From: Massilia niastensis DSM 21313
GTDB taxonomy: Bacteria; Pseudomonadota; Gammaproteobacteria; Burkholderiales; Burkholderiaceae_D
Length of the DNA stretch: 64,000 bases
Reading direction: 5' to 3'
NCBI RefSeq assembly: GCF_000382345.1
Contig: NZ_KB908081.1
Coordinates: 97,845 to 161,844, forward strand
Positions within the stretch are counted from its first letter, which is position 1. Every line of letters begins with the position of its first letter. This document shows positions 1-8,620 of this stretch, piece after piece. A program made the translations under genes and the position numbers. The notes below the pieces were generated by a model. It was not told the origin of the DNA. It saw only the letters and a list, made by a program, of their open reading frames with translations, and did no database searches.

Positions 1-86
1 CCACCCTCAAGGGCGTCTCGCTGCGCGACGTGGCGCAGCAGACCAGCGATAACTTCTTCAACCTGTTCCAGGCCGCCAGGAGCTGA
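1..86 (+). CDS. C-terminal end of a TatD-family metal-dependent hydrolase (partial)
   Basis: An open frame enters from the left edge and stops at TGA 84-86. The 27 visible residues end in a helix-like segment (GVSLRDVAQQTSDNFFNLF) that resembles the last helix of TatD-type DNases, where a 'V...T..N..RLF' pattern closes the TIM barrel. The next gene starts 3 bp downstream and its Shine-Dalgarno AGGAG lies inside this coding end, so the two are probably co-transcribed. A TatD gene followed by an ankyrin gene is a familiar arrangement in beta-proteobacteria. No catalytic residue lies inside the window, so the family call rests on the tail and the neighbour only. Confidence 0.55.
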   Translation, partial: TLKGVSLRDVAQQTSDNFFNLFQAARS

Positions 87-89
87 GCC

Positions 90-764
90 ATGTCCACGCC
101 TTTTTCCGTTCGCCGCCGTCTGCTCGCCGCCGGGCTGCTGGCGGGCTGCGCCGCCTTCGCCCACGCGGAGGCGCCGACCGAGTCCGAAGTGGCCTCCTTC
201 TTCCGCGCCGTGCAGATCGACGACGCGAAGAGGGTGCAGGCCATGGTCGGAACCGAGGTCAACGCCAACGAGATCAATCCGGTGGGCGGCGAGCCGGCCC
301 TGGTGCTGGCCGTGCGCGAAGGGTCGATGCGGGTGCTGGACGTCCTGCTCAGGCATCCGGGCACGGACGTGGACGCGAAGGCGGTGAACGGCAATACGGC
401 GCTGATGATGGCCGCCTTCAAGCGCAACATGCCGGCGGTCCAGGCCTTGCTGGCGAAGGGCGCCGCCGTCAACCGCGCCGGCTGGACGCCGCTGCACTAC
501 GCCGCCGCCGGCGGCGACGCCGAGATCGCGAAGCTCCTGCTGGCGCGCGGCGCGAAGCTGGAAGCGGTGTCGCCGCCGGCCAGCGGCGCCTATACGCCCC
601 TGATGATGGCGGCGCGCGAAGGCCAGGAATCGACCGCGCTGCTGCTGCTGGCGCGCGGCGCGCAGCCGGGGCTGAAGAACAGCGAGGGCTTGACCGCGGT
701 CCAGATCGCGGAAAGGGCCGGCCAGGAAGCGGTCGCGAAGGCGATCTCGGGCTTCAAGCGCTGA
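90..764 (+). CDS. Exported ankyrin-repeat protein
   Basis: The protein has 224 residues. An N-terminal signal peptide (RRR followed by a hydrophobic stretch, with likely cleavage after AHA near residue 26) sends it to the periplasm. From about residue 40 on there are four to five ankyrin repeats, recognisable from segments such as GNTALMMAAF, GWTPLHYAAAGGDAEIAKLL and YTPLMMAAREGQ. Ankyrin repeats bind other proteins and no enzymatic domain is visible. AGGAG at 78-82 is 7 bp before the ATG, inside the end of the upstream TatD-like gene, so translation is probably coupled to it. The binding partner cannot be told from the sequence. Confidence 0.85.
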   Translation: MSTPFSVRRRLLAAGLLAGCAAFAHAEAPTESEVASFFRAVQIDDAKRVQAMVGTEVNANEINPVGGEPALVLAVREGSMRVLDVLLRHPGTDVDAKAVNGNTALMMAAFKRNMPAVQALLAKGAAVNRAGWTPLHYAAAGGDAEIAKLLLARGAKLEAVSPPASGAYTPLMMAAREGQESTALLLLARGAQPGLKNSEGLTAVQIAERAGQEAVAKAISGFKR

Positions 765-879
765 TTGCCGCGGCACCGCCGGGAACTGGACGGCAAACAC
801 CCGCCAGCTCCACGCTTCGACCCGATGCAAGCTTGTCCATAATGCTCGTACGCTACAAACACGTACGACAAGGACAAAC

Positions 880-1788
880 ATGCTGAACGAACGCGAAATC
901 GAAAGCTGCTACCTGGGGCAGTTCATTCCCGTGCACTACCATCACAACATGCTGATGGACCAGAACCGGATGCACAGCTTCAAGTCCGCCATCCATTATG
1001 CGGTCCGCCCGGGCGCCCGGGTGCTGGAGCTGGGTGGCGGCACCGGGGTGCTGTCGTTCTTCGCGGCGCAGCAGGCCTCCAGGGTGTACTGCGTCGAATA
1101 CAACCCGGACATGGTGCGCGAGGCGCGCCGCTTCCTGGCGATCAATCCGAACGGCCACCGGGTCGAGGTGATCCACGCCGACGCCTTCGACTACCTGCCG
1201 CCGGAGCCGGTGGACGTGGTGATCTGCGAGATGATCCACGTCGGCATGCTGCGCGAGAAGCAGGTCGAGGTGATGGAATCCTTCAAGCGCCGCTACCTGG
1301 CGCGTTTCGGCGGCCCGCTGCCGGTGTTCCTGCCCGAGGCGGCGATCATGGCGGCCCAGCCCCTGGAGCAGGAGTACGACTTCGAAGGCTTCCACGCGCC
1401 GATCGTGCAGTTCCAGGAGACCGGGGTCGTGTATCCGGGCACCGTCGAACTGGCCCAGCCGGCGGTGTACAGCATCATGGACTTCAGCCAGCCGGTCGAC
1501 ATGCAGATCGCCTGGGAAGGCTCGATGCTGATCGAGAAGGCGGGCACCCTGAACGCCATGCGCTTCATCACCAAGAACGTGCTGGCCGTGGTGCAGGAGC
1601 AGTCGGCCACGATCGACTGGCTGAACCACTACATGACGCTGCCGCTGGCCAATCCGGTGCGGGTGCAGGCGGGCGACCTGCTGCGGGTGGCCTTCCACTA
1701 CCGGGCGGGCGGTTCGATTCCGTCGCTGCAGGCGTCGATCCGGGCGGAACTGGTGAACCAGCATCAGCAGATGGCGGCGTTTGCCTGA
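880..1788 (+). CDS. Class I SAM-dependent methyltransferase (PRMT-like fold)
   Basis: The protein has 302 residues and no signal peptide, so it is cytoplasmic. Motif I for S-adenosylmethionine binding is clear (VLELGGGTGVLSFFAA, about residues 48-63). It is followed by an acidic motif (VYCVEYN) and by VDVVICEMIHVGML, which sits where protein arginine methyltransferases carry their first acidic substrate-binding loop. The C-terminal half is beta-rich, again as in PRMT-type enzymes. The substrate is unknown. AAGGA lies 6-10 bp upstream of the ATG. The gene stands alone, with 115 bp before it and about 200 bp after it. Confidence 0.75.
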   Translation: MLNEREIESCYLGQFIPVHYHHNMLMDQNRMHSFKSAIHYAVRPGARVLELGGGTGVLSFFAAQQASRVYCVEYNPDMVREARRFLAINPNGHRVEVIHADAFDYLPPEPVDVVICEMIHVGMLREKQVEVMESFKRRYLARFGGPLPVFLPEAAIMAAQPLEQEYDFEGFHAPIVQFQETGVVYPGTVELAQPAVYSIMDFSQPVDMQIAWEGSMLIEKAGTLNAMRFITKNVLAVVQEQSATIDWLNHYMTLPLANPVRVQAGDLLRVAFHYRAGGSIPSLQASIRAELVNQHQQMAAFA

Positions 1789-1994
1789 TCGCCGCCGCCT
1801 GGCGGCCCTGCCTGCGGCGCCGTCCGCAGGGCGCCGCCCCGGCGCGGCGGCACGGCCCCGCCGGCGTCCCCGCCCAGGCGCGGTTTTCAACCACTCACCC
1901 CGCCTTTTCCGCCATCCATCGCAAGCGGTTTGAGCCCAGCAGCCAGCGCGCCTACATTACTCCTGCCGACGTTTTTTTCGACATGGAGCCTACG

Positions 1995-2195
1995 ATGCTG
2001 AGTTTTTTGGTATGGTTGCTATTGCTGTTCCTGTGCTGGCCCATCGCGCTGCTGGCCCTGGTGCTGTACCCGCTCGTCTGGCTGATCCTGTTGCCGCTGC
2101 GCCTGCTGGGCATCGGCGTCGAAGCCGTGTTCGAACTGCTGCGCGCCATCGTCCTGCTGCCGGCCCGGGTGCTGGGCTATTCGCCCGGGCGCTAG
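1995..2195 (+). CDS. Small hydrophobic membrane protein
   Basis: This is a 66-residue, almost wholly hydrophobic protein: two membrane-spanning stretches (about residues 2-22 and 23-60, the latter broken by arginines) and a short basic tail. An ATG at 1983 would add four residues, but GGAG at 1986-1989 sits 5-6 bp before the ATG at 1995 and nothing like a Shine-Dalgarno precedes 1983, so 1995 is preferred. No known family is recognised. Its small size, clean ribosome site and codon use suggest it is real, perhaps an envelope stress or assembly factor, but no function can be assigned. Confidence 0.6.
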   Translation: MLSFLVWLLLLFLCWPIALLALVLYPLVWLILLPLRLLGIGVEAVFELLRAIVLLPARVLGYSPGR

Positions 2196-2305
2196 GCTGC
2201 GCTCGGTTGAGTGTGGGCCAATTAACAGACGGCAGCACCTTGATCTTCTACCGTAGACCTGCCTCTTCCCATCCTGGGAAAAGGTTTTGACTAGAGGAAA
2301 AGACT

Positions 2306-2533
2306 ATGCGACTGGACATTTACCGCAGAGCAGAAAGCGATGGCAAGTTTTCGTACCTGGCAGTGCCCGAAGCCAGGAACATTCCTGAAGAGGCCACGAA
2401 TACGGATTGGGAAATCGAGGCGCGCGCCTTCGAGGTCGAGGACGACGCCAGCCATCTGCCGGACTTCGACATCAACAACCTGAATGGCCAGATCGCCGAA
2501 AAAGGGTATGCAATGACCTCCGTGATGCACTGA
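2306..2533 (+). CDS. Short conserved hypothetical protein (DUF6139-like)
   Basis: This is a 75-residue soluble, acidic protein that opens with MRLDIYRRAE and contains FSYLAVPE, NTDWE and EKGYAMTSV. These match my memory of a short family common in Oxalobacteraceae (DUF6139), but that recollection is not verified. A good ribosome site (AGAGGA) precedes the ATG. There is no signal peptide, membrane segment or catalytic motif. The gene stands alone between the small membrane protein and lpxO. Function is unknown. Confidence 0.6.
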   Translation: MRLDIYRRAESDGKFSYLAVPEARNIPEEATNTDWEIEARAFEVEDDASHLPDFDINNLNGQIAEKGYAMTSVMH

Positions 2534-2706
2534 GCGTCTCTTCCGCCTGGCGTCCTGCCGGGCTGCAAGGCGCCGGAAGAGTCGTTTTCGGCGCCAATGC
2601 CGTCTTGTCAAACCGACCCCAGCCTCCACGGCCAGGTGGCCGTTGTGGTATTCTGCGTCCTTGATCAAGCATACGAGCCGGTATTCCGGCTGTGACGGAG
2701 GACGTG

Positions 2707-3606
2707 ATGAAGTGGGCAGTCGTGGGTTTCTATCTTCTCTCCATCCTGCACATCCATTTCCGCGGACGGGTCCGCCTTCCGTTCCGTCGCCAGCTGTTCG
2801 ACCACTCGTCGTTCATGGCGCCGATCAATATTTTCATGCATAAGTTCTCGAAGGTTCCGAGCACGCCCTATATTCCCCTGAGCGAATTCCCGGACCTGGC
2901 CCGCCTGCAGGACAACTGGGAAGTGATCCGCGCCGAAGGCCTGGGCATGCTGGAACTGAAGAAGATCAAGGCGGCCGAGCAGAACGACGACGCCGGCTTC
3001 AATTCCTTCTTCAAGAGCGGCTGGAAGCGCTTCTACCTGAAGTGGTATGACGCCAGCCATCCCTCGGCCGAGCGCCTGTGCCCGCAGACCTATGCGCTGC
3101 TGCAATCGATCCCGTCGGTGAAGGCCGCCATGTTCGCCGAACTGCCGCCGGGCGCCAAGCTGAACCCGCACCGCGATCCGTTCGCCGGGTCGATGCGCTA
3201 CCACCTGGGCCTGGCGACGCCGAACGACGACCGCTGCTTCATCGAGGTCGACGGCGAGCGCTACAGCTGGCGCGACGGGCAGGGCGTCGTCTTCGACGAA
3301 ACCTATATCCACTGGGCCATCAACGGCAGCGACAGCGATCGCCTGATCCTGTTCTGCGACGTCGAGCGTCCGATGCGCTACCGCTGGATGCAGGCGGTCA
3401 ACCGCTGGCTCGGCCGCACCATGATGACCGCCGCCGCCTCGCCGAACGAAACCGGCGACCAGGTCGGCACGGTCAGCAAGATGTTCCGCATCTCCTTCTA
3501 CATGGGCCAGTACCGCCGCCGCTACAAGGCCTGGAACAAGACCGCCTACAACGCGACCAGGGTGGCCCTGATCGTCGGCCTGGGTGCGCTGATCTACTGG
3601 ATCTGA
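2707..3606 (+). CDS. lpxO: Lipid A 2-hydroxylase LpxO (Fe(II)/2-oxoglutarate dioxygenase)
   Basis: LpxO hydroxylates the 2-position of a secondary acyl chain of lipid A, using Fe(II), O2 and 2-oxoglutarate at the inner membrane. The 299-residue protein carries an N-terminal membrane anchor (WAVVGFYLLSILHIHF), the family blocks NSFFKSGWKRFYLKWYD and GSMRYHLGLATPN, and the iron-binding HRDPF plus a later DETYIHWA. A second hydrophobic segment closes the protein. These blocks match enterobacterial LpxO closely. A GTG at 2692 would add five residues, but GGAGG at 2697-2701, 5 bp before ATG 2707, favours the shorter form. Hydroxylated lipid A is known to alter resistance to envelope stress. Confidence 0.93.
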   Translation: MKWAVVGFYLLSILHIHFRGRVRLPFRRQLFDHSSFMAPINIFMHKFSKVPSTPYIPLSEFPDLARLQDNWEVIRAEGLGMLELKKIKAAEQNDDAGFNSFFKSGWKRFYLKWYDASHPSAERLCPQTYALLQSIPSVKAAMFAELPPGAKLNPHRDPFAGSMRYHLGLATPNDDRCFIEVDGERYSWRDGQGVVFDETYIHWAINGSDSDRLILFCDVERPMRYRWMQAVNRWLGRTMMTAAASPNETGDQVGTVSKMFRISFYMGQYRRRYKAWNKTAYNATRVALIVGLGALIYWI

Positions 3607-3892
3607 CACGAGACGGCGCGCCCCTCCTGCGCGCCTGGGGACCGCCTGGACCTCCTTGTCCGGCGGCGCTCCGCGATCACTTCACGCGGCCCGGCTCCGG
3701 GCGCCTTCCACGCTCCTGCCGCGCCATCCTCGATCCACGGTGACTGCTGCCTGCGGTCGATGTCGGCTTTTCTTACACCAATAAAATTGCCCGGTTCCCA
3801 AGCTTTCTGTCTTGTCGAACAGTAATTTGTTGTATAGCCACCTGCTTCTACCCGTCAACAATATGTTTGGTCCCCGACCATGGCAGATTTCG

Positions 3893-3909
3893 TGTCGGAA
3901 ATCTTTACA
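3893..3909 (+). promoter_or_regulatory. Candidate upstream activator site for the PEP-CTERM promoter
   Basis: The sequence TGTCGGAAATCTTTACA lies about 100 bp before the sigma-54 promoter. From memory, a TGTCGG..TTTACA-like element recurs upstream of PEP-CTERM genes in beta-proteobacteria and may bind the PrsR-type activator. This is a weak, unverified recognition; only position and resemblance support it. Confidence 0.3.
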
Positions 3910-4006
3910 TTAGTCAATTTCACATACGTATTTACTCGCCGACGGTTCTACGCAATAGACAAAAACATGCATGAATTCAATGACTTGGCGCGAGCGCAGG
4001 GTTTGC

Positions 4007-4022
4007 TGGCACGCCGATTGCT
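4007..4022 (+). promoter_or_regulatory. Sigma-54 (RpoN) promoter
   Basis: TGGCAC, five bases, then TTGCT gives the exact -24 GG / -12 GC arrangement with ten bases between the two invariant dinucleotides. Transcription would start near 4033, about 30 bp before the ATG of the PEP-CTERM gene. RpoN control through a PrsK/PrsR pair is known for PEP-CTERM/exosortase systems. Confidence 0.85.
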
Positions 4023-4064
4023 ATAGGTAAGGCACAACAACACTTTCCTAGACTGGGAGAAATC

Positions 4065-4904
4065 ATGAAGAAGGTCCTCGCCCTCGCATTCGGCGCCGCC
4101 ATGAGTACCGGCGCGCTTGCCGTCCCTGCCTCGCTCCTGCCGCCAGGCCCGGTGTACCTGAAGTATTCCGGCCAGGAGCAGATCGCCATCAACGGCGCCA
4201 CCACCTACGCCGGTTCGAAGGAGATCAACTGGGGTGTGTTCGTCATGTCGACGATGGAAAAGGGCAGCGTCGCCAAGCCGAACGACAGCATCGATCCGAA
4301 CGGCGACTTCTTCTACGGAAACGGTTTCAGCGGCGGCCAGGTGACCGGCATGTTCTACGGCATCGAGCGCGGCGAAGCGTCGGCGACCAATCCGTTCCCT
4401 GCCACCAAGGGCTTCATGGATCTCTACTGGCGCGACACCGACATCTACAAGAAGTCCACGATCAACATCAAGGACGATGGGGTGCGCTGCGGCTGGAACT
4501 GCGCCAAAGGCTTCACCGAAGGCACCTTCCTGGCCCGCCTGTACTTCGACACCGGCATGGATCTCGGCAGCAAGACCAACACCATCGTCGGCACCACCGT
4601 TCCGGTGAGCGGCAACTTCAGCGGCTTCGCCGATTCGTATGCCTCGATCGACAAGAGCGCCGGCGGCCTGTGGGCCAACCAGCTGGATTCGAACTACTTC
4701 CACACCCTGCTGGGCAACCGCGACCTGCGCTTCAAGAACAGCTACCACTACAACCAGAACTGGAACGGCGGCACCAACATCGTTGGCGCACGTGTCGACG
4801 ATCCGGGCCAGGCCTATGTCCTGCCGGAACCGGGCGCCCTGTCCCTGATGGGCCTGGCAATGTTCGGCATGGGCGTCACCCTGCGCCGCCGCCGGAAGAA
4901 CTGA
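4065..4904 (+). CDS. PEP-CTERM sorting domain protein
   Basis: The 279-residue exported protein has a signal peptide ending near ALA (residue 19) and a C-terminal sorting signal: [19 protein letters not shown] followed by the arginine cluster RRRRKN. In the PEP-CTERM system, exosortase recognises this tail, cuts it, and the protein is placed on the surface or in exopolysaccharide. The central 230 residues are rich in Gly, Asn and aromatic residues, probably beta-structured, and match no family I recognise. Two cysteines (CGWNC) could form a disulphide. A sigma-54 promoter precedes it and a strong terminator follows, so it is a single-gene unit. No exosortase or PrsK/PrsR gene lies in the window. 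Confidence 0.88.
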   Translation: MKKVLALAFGAAMSTGALAVPASLLPPGPVYLKYSGQEQIAINGATTYAGSKEINWGVFVMSTMEKGSVAKPNDSIDPNGDFFYGNGFSGGQVTGMFYGIERGEASATNPFPATKGFMDLYWRDTDIYKKSTINIKDDGVRCGWNCAKGFTEGTFLARLYFDTGMDLGSKTNTIVGTTVPVSGNFSGFADSYASIDKSAGGLWANQLDSNYFHTLLGNRDLRFKNSYHYNQNWNGGTNIVGARVDDPGQAYVLPEPGALSLMGLAMFGMGVTLRRRRKN

Positions 4905-4931
4905 TACTCCCTGCCAGCCTGGTCCTGGCGC

Positions 4932-4973
4932 GACGACACCCTGCAAGCCCGTGCCTGCAGGGTGTTGTCTTTT
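4932..4973 (+). terminator. Rho-independent terminator of the PEP-CTERM gene
   Basis: A 14-bp stem (4932-4945 with 4956-4969, one G-U pair) encloses a 10-base loop and is followed by TTTT. It lies 28 bp after the stop codon of the PEP-CTERM gene. Confidence 0.85.
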
Positions 4974-5064
4974 GGGGGAGGCGGCACGGGTGGACGCATT
5001 GTCGGGATTGGCTCTATGCTGTCGGTGCAACAACTGTGATCACCCACCGAATGGAGGCAGGACA

Positions 5065-5664
5065 ATGGCAAAGGTATTGGTGCTGTATTACTCGACCTAT
5101 GGACACGTTGAAACGATGGCCAATGCGGTCGCCGAGGGCGCGCGCTCGACCGGGGCGACGGTCGACCTGAAGCGGGTGCCGGAGACGGTCCCCGAAGAAA
5201 TCGCGAGGAAGAACCACTTCAAGTATGACCAGGACGCGCCGGTCGCGACGCCGAACGAACTGGCCGACTACGACGCGATCATCATCGGCACCCCGACGCG
5301 CTACGGCCGGATCGCGGGGCCGATGGCATCCTTCCTGGACCAGACCGGCGGCCTGTGGGCGCGCGGCGCGCTGAACGGCAAGGTCGGCGGCGCCTTCACG
5401 TCCACCGCCACCCAGCACGGCGGACAGGAAACGACGCTGTTCTCGATCATCACCAACCTCCTGCACTTCGGCATGACCGTGGTGGGCCTGCCCTACAGTT
5501 ACCAGCCGCAGATGACGCTGGACGAGATCGTGGGCGGCAGCCCCTACGGCTCGTCCACCATCGCCGGCGGCCAGGGCCAGCGCCAGCCGACCGAGCTCGA
5601 ACTGGGCGGCGCGCGCCACCAGGGCAAACTGATCGCGCGCACGGCCAACAAGCTGTTCGGCTGA
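5065..5664 (+). CDS. wrbA: NAD(P)H:quinone oxidoreductase WrbA (flavodoxin-like)
   Basis: WrbA carries out two-electron reduction of quinones with FMN and NAD(P)H, avoiding semiquinone radicals. The 199-residue length equals that of the E. coli protein. The FMN-binding start ([15 protein letters not shown]), the block [13 protein letters not shown] and the motif [13 protein letters not shown] are all characteristic. Although the frame is open further upstream, GGAGG at 5053-5057 followed by ATG 5065 sets the start. The protein is cytoplasmic. It is monocistronic, between the terminator at 4973 and a glutathione transferase gene. Confidence 0.93.
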   Translation: MAKVLVLYYSTYGHVETMANAVAEGARSTGATVDLKRVPETVPEEIARKNHFKYDQDAPVATPNELADYDAIIIGTPTRYGRIAGPMASFLDQTGGLWARGALNGKVGGAFTSTATQHGGQETTLFSIITNLLHFGMTVVGLPYSYQPQMTLDEIVGGSPYGSSTIAGGQGQRQPTELELGGARHQGKLIARTANKLFG

Positions 5665-5812
5665 GCGCGGCTGCGGCGGGTGGGTAACAGCGGGGCGGTG
5701 CGGCAAATCTTGCCGGACTTTGTTATTGTTGCAGGCACCCCGGCCGCGGGCCGGGCCGCCCCTGTTCCGCGCGACAGGGCGCAACTTCCCCGCCAACTTT
5801 CCAGCCACGACC

Positions 5813-6511
5813 ATGACCGACCTGTCCGCGTTTCCCATCACCAAGAAATGGCCCGCCCGGCATCCCGACCGGCTCCAGCTGTATTCGCTGCCGACGCCTA
5901 ATGGCGTCAAGGTAGCGATCATGCTCGAGGAAACGGGGCTCCCCTATGAGGCGCACAAGGTCGACTTCGCGACCCACGACCAGACCTCGCCGGCCTTCCT
6001 GTCGCTGAATCCGAACAACAAGATCCCGGCCATCATCGATCCCGATGGGCCCGGCGGCAAGCCGCTCCCCCTGTTCGAGTCCGGCGCGATCCTGGTCTAC
6101 CTGGCCGAGAAGACCGGCCAGTTCCTGCCCGCGGACCCGGCCGCCCGCTACCAGGCGATCCAGTGGCTGATGTTCCAGATGGGCGGCGTCGGACCGATGT
6201 TCGGCCAGGTCGGCTTCTTCCACAAGTTCGCGGGCAGGGAATACGAGGACAAGCGGCCGCGCGACCGTTATGCCCACGAGTCGCGCCGCCTGCTGGGCGT
6301 GCTCGAGCAGCAGCTGGCCCGGCAGCGCTGGATCGCCGGCGACGACTACACGATCGCCGACATCGCGACCTTCCCATGGGTGAACAACCTGGTCGGCTTC
6401 TACGATGCCGGCGAGCTGGTCGGCATCCAGGATTTCAGCCACGTCCAGGCGGCGCTGGAGCGCTTCCGCGAGCGTCCGGCGGTCGCCAGGGGCCTGAAGA
6501 TTCCGGCCTGA
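5813..6511 (+). CDS. Nu-class glutathione S-transferase (YfcG/YghU-like disulfide reductase)
   Basis: The 232-residue protein has an N-terminal thioredoxin-fold GST domain with TPNGVKVAIMLEETGLPY, NPNNKIPAIIDPD and FESGAILVYLAEKTG, and an all-helical C-terminal domain with WIAGDDYTIADIATFPWVN. These blocks match E. coli YfcG, a Nu-class enzyme that uses glutathione to reduce disulfides rather than mainly conjugating xenobiotics. The start at 5813 (MTDLSAFPIT) was chosen because the upstream open frame is proline/arginine-rich and unlike the family; the ribosome site is weak. The protein is cytoplasmic and stands alone. Confidence 0.88.
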   Translation: MTDLSAFPITKKWPARHPDRLQLYSLPTPNGVKVAIMLEETGLPYEAHKVDFATHDQTSPAFLSLNPNNKIPAIIDPDGPGGKPLPLFESGAILVYLAEKTGQFLPADPAARYQAIQWLMFQMGGVGPMFGQVGFFHKFAGREYEDKRPRDRYAHESRRLLGVLEQQLARQRWIAGDDYTIADIATFPWVNNLVGFYDAGELVGIQDFSHVQAALERFRERPAVARGLKIPA

Positions 6512-6554
6512 GCGCCCTGAAGGCCAGGGCGCCGTTGGCCTGCGCGGAGGGTCC

Positions 6555-8525
6555 TCAGGCGCGCGGGCGCTGGCGGTGGAAGACCAGCGGGCTGTAGGGC
6601 ACGGCCGAGGGCGGCGGCGAGTTGAGGATGCCCGGCTTCATCGCGCCGACCACGTGCATCTCGCACGGCTTGCAGTCGAAGCGCAGGGTGTAGCGCTCGT
6701 CGCCGCTGACCAGGGTCATGGGTTCGGCGCGGACCTGGCCCTGCACGCCCTGGACGCCCTTGGCCTGCTTCGGGCACAGGTTGAACGAGAAGCGCAGGCA
6801 GTGCTTGGTGATCATCAGCGACACCTCGCCCGGCTCCTCGTGCGACTCGTAGGCGGCATCGATCAGCTGCACGCCATGCTTCCGGTAGAAGGCGCGCGCC
6901 TTCTCGTTGTAGACGTTGGCGAGATAACTGAGCTGGGTTTCCGGATAGCTGGCGCGCGGCTCCGCCGGCGCCTTGCGCGGCGGGCGCTCCCAGGCCGCCA
7001 GGCGCGCCGCCTCGTGGGCCGCGATGGCGTCGCGGCGCAGGGCGTTGATGCTTGCCGCCGGCACGAACCACGGCTGGTCGAGCGCGAGCTCGACCCGGCC
7101 GGCCTCGAACATCGTGTTGCCGAGCTTGGCCAGGCTGGCGCGCAGCGCGGCCTCGGCCTGGGCGGCCTGCTGGGCCGGCTGGAGGGCGATGTCGGCGCTG
7201 GTGTCGCTGGCGATGCCGTCTTCGTCGACGATCGACAGGCGCAGGCCGGTCGGATGCCCGGCCAGCAGCAGGTCGAGGCGCACCTTGCGCTCCGAGGACT
7301 TCTTGTTCAGGGCCGCTTCCCACTGGTGGTCGCGGTTGCGGTGGATGACCGTGCCGGCCTTGAATCCCGGCAGGGTGGCCAGCGCCTCGTTCGGGAACAC
7401 GCGCCAGCGCTGGCCTTCCTCGTCCTCGCCCAGCTTCTCGGCGCGGTTGGCCTGGATGCCGACCGTGGCGCGCTTGTGCATGTAGTTCAGGCCATCGCCG
7501 TTGGCCATCGGGGCGGTGGTCAGCAGGTCGAAGTGGTCGCCGCCCAGCCTGGTGACCGTGCCCAGCTCCACGCCCACGTACTTGGGCGTATCGAAGGCGC
7601 CGATGTCCTGCTGGCGGCCCTGGGCGAAGTAGTCGGTGTGGCCGCGGTGGAAGTTCTTGTCGACGTCGGGGGTGAACTGCACGCGGGTCTCGCCGCTCGA
7701 GGCGCGCGTGAACCCGGGGCGGCGTTCGAGCAGCTCGTCCAGCAGCAGGCGGTAGTGGGCGGTGATGTTCTTCACGTAGCCCATGTCCTTGTAGCGGCCC
7801 TCGATCTTGAAGGAACGGATGCCGGCGTCGACCAGCGCTTCCAGGTTGCTGCTCTGGTCGTTGTCCTTCATCGACAGCAGATGCTTCTCGTAGGCCACCA
7901 CGCGGCCCTGGCCGTCGCTGAGCGTGTAGGGCAGGCGGCAGGCCTGCGAGCAGTCGCCGCGGTTGGCGCTGCGGCCGGTGTCGGCGTGCGAGATGTAGCA
8001 TTGGCCAGAGAAGGCCACGCACAGCGCGCCGTGGATGAAGTATTCGAGCGGGGTGTCGACCTCGGCGCGGATCTTGCGGATCTGCTCGACGGTCAGTTCG
8101 CGCGCCAGCACCAGCTGCGAGAAGCCGACGGCGCCCAGGAATTTCGCCTTCTCGACGGTGCGGATGTCGCACTGGGTCGAGGCATGCAGCTGGATCGGCG
8201 GCAGGTCCATCTCGAGCAGGCCCATGTCCTGGACGATGAGGGCGTCCACGCCGGCGTCGTACAGCTGCCGGATCTGGCGGCGCGCGAGCTCGAGCTCGGA
8301 GTCGTGCATGATCGTGTTCATGGTGACGAAGATGCGCGCGCGGTAGCGGTGCGCGAACTCGACCAGGCTGGCGATGTCCTCGAGCGGATTGCTGGCGTTG
8401 TGGCGGGCGCCGAAGGCCGGGCCGCCGATGTAGATCGCGTCGGCGCCATGGAGGATGGCTTCGCGGGCGATCTCGGCGGTCTTGGCGGGCGCGAGCAGTT
8501 CGAGCTGGTGGTCGAGAAGGGACAT
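6555..8525 (-). CDS. rlhA: Peptidase U32-family 23S rRNA C2501 hydroxylase RlhA
   Basis: RlhA (E. coli YdcP) puts a hydroxyl group on cytidine 2501 of 23S rRNA, using prephenate-derived chemistry and an iron-sulphur cofactor. The 656-residue length is close to the 653 of the E. coli protein. The N-terminal U32 domain opens with ELLAPAKTAEIAREAILHGADAIYIGG in two overlapping blocks. It carries the cysteine set CVAFSGQCY, RGDCSQACR (about residues 170-200), and a C-terminal DUF3656-like region with four more cysteines (KHCLRF, LCPKQ, CKPC). AAGGA is 8 bp before the ATG. It stands alone, facing the GST gene. Other U32 paralogues (TrhP, UbiU/V) are shorter, so RlhA is the best call. Confidence 0.87.
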   Translation of the reverse strand: MSLLDHQLELLAPAKTAEIAREAILHGADAIYIGGPAFGARHNASNPLEDIASLVEFAHRYRARIFVTMNTIMHDSELELARRQIRQLYDAGVDALIVQDMGLLEMDLPPIQLHASTQCDIRTVEKAKFLGAVGFSQLVLARELTVEQIRKIRAEVDTPLEYFIHGALCVAFSGQCYISHADTGRSANRGDCSQACRLPYTLSDGQGRVVAYEKHLLSMKDNDQSSNLEALVDAGIRSFKIEGRYKDMGYVKNITAHYRLLLDELLERRPGFTRASSGETRVQFTPDVDKNFHRGHTDYFAQGRQQDIGAFDTPKYVGVELGTVTRLGGDHFDLLTTAPMANGDGLNYMHKRATVGIQANRAEKLGEDEEGQRWRVFPNEALATLPGFKAGTVIHRNRDHQWEAALNKKSSERKVRLDLLLAGHPTGLRLSIVDEDGIASDTSADIALQPAQQAAQAEAALRASLAKLGNTMFEAGRVELALDQPWFVPAASINALRRDAIAAHEAARLAAWERPPRKAPAEPRASYPETQLSYLANVYNEKARAFYRKHGVQLIDAAYESHEEPGEVSLMITKHCLRFSFNLCPKQAKGVQGVQGQVRAEPMTLVSGDERYTLRFDCKPCEMHVVGAMKPGILNSPPPSAVPYSPLVFHRQRPRA

Positions 8526-8620
8526 GGGAGCATTCCTTTGGATCGAAGCCCGGAATTATAGCCAGAACAAGCCTGCAAGTCAGCCCGCGCGCCGCCTGCC
8601 GTGGCGTTCCCGCCGCTGCT

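Larger units (their letters stand above)
3607..4064 (+). other. 458-bp non-coding region upstream of the PEP-CTERM gene
   Basis: The first part (3607-3760) is GC-rich with no gene. From about 3767 the sequence becomes much richer in A and T than its surroundings. This fits a regulatory region: it ends in a sigma-54 promoter at 4007-4022. Two TGTCG-containing stretches (around 3812-3820 and 3893-3909) lie at the right distance to be activator sites. No convincing ORF was found. Confidence 0.6.

Noticed and set aside
2692..2706. GTG start for lpxO five codons upstream
   Set aside because: GGAGG at 2697-2701 is correctly spaced for ATG 2707 and would lie inside the coding sequence if GTG were used.
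3767..3960. AT-rich patch as a sign of horizontal transfer
   Set aside because: It is short, non-coding, and ends in a sigma-54 promoter. AT-richness is expected of a regulatory region, and the flanking genes have normal composition.
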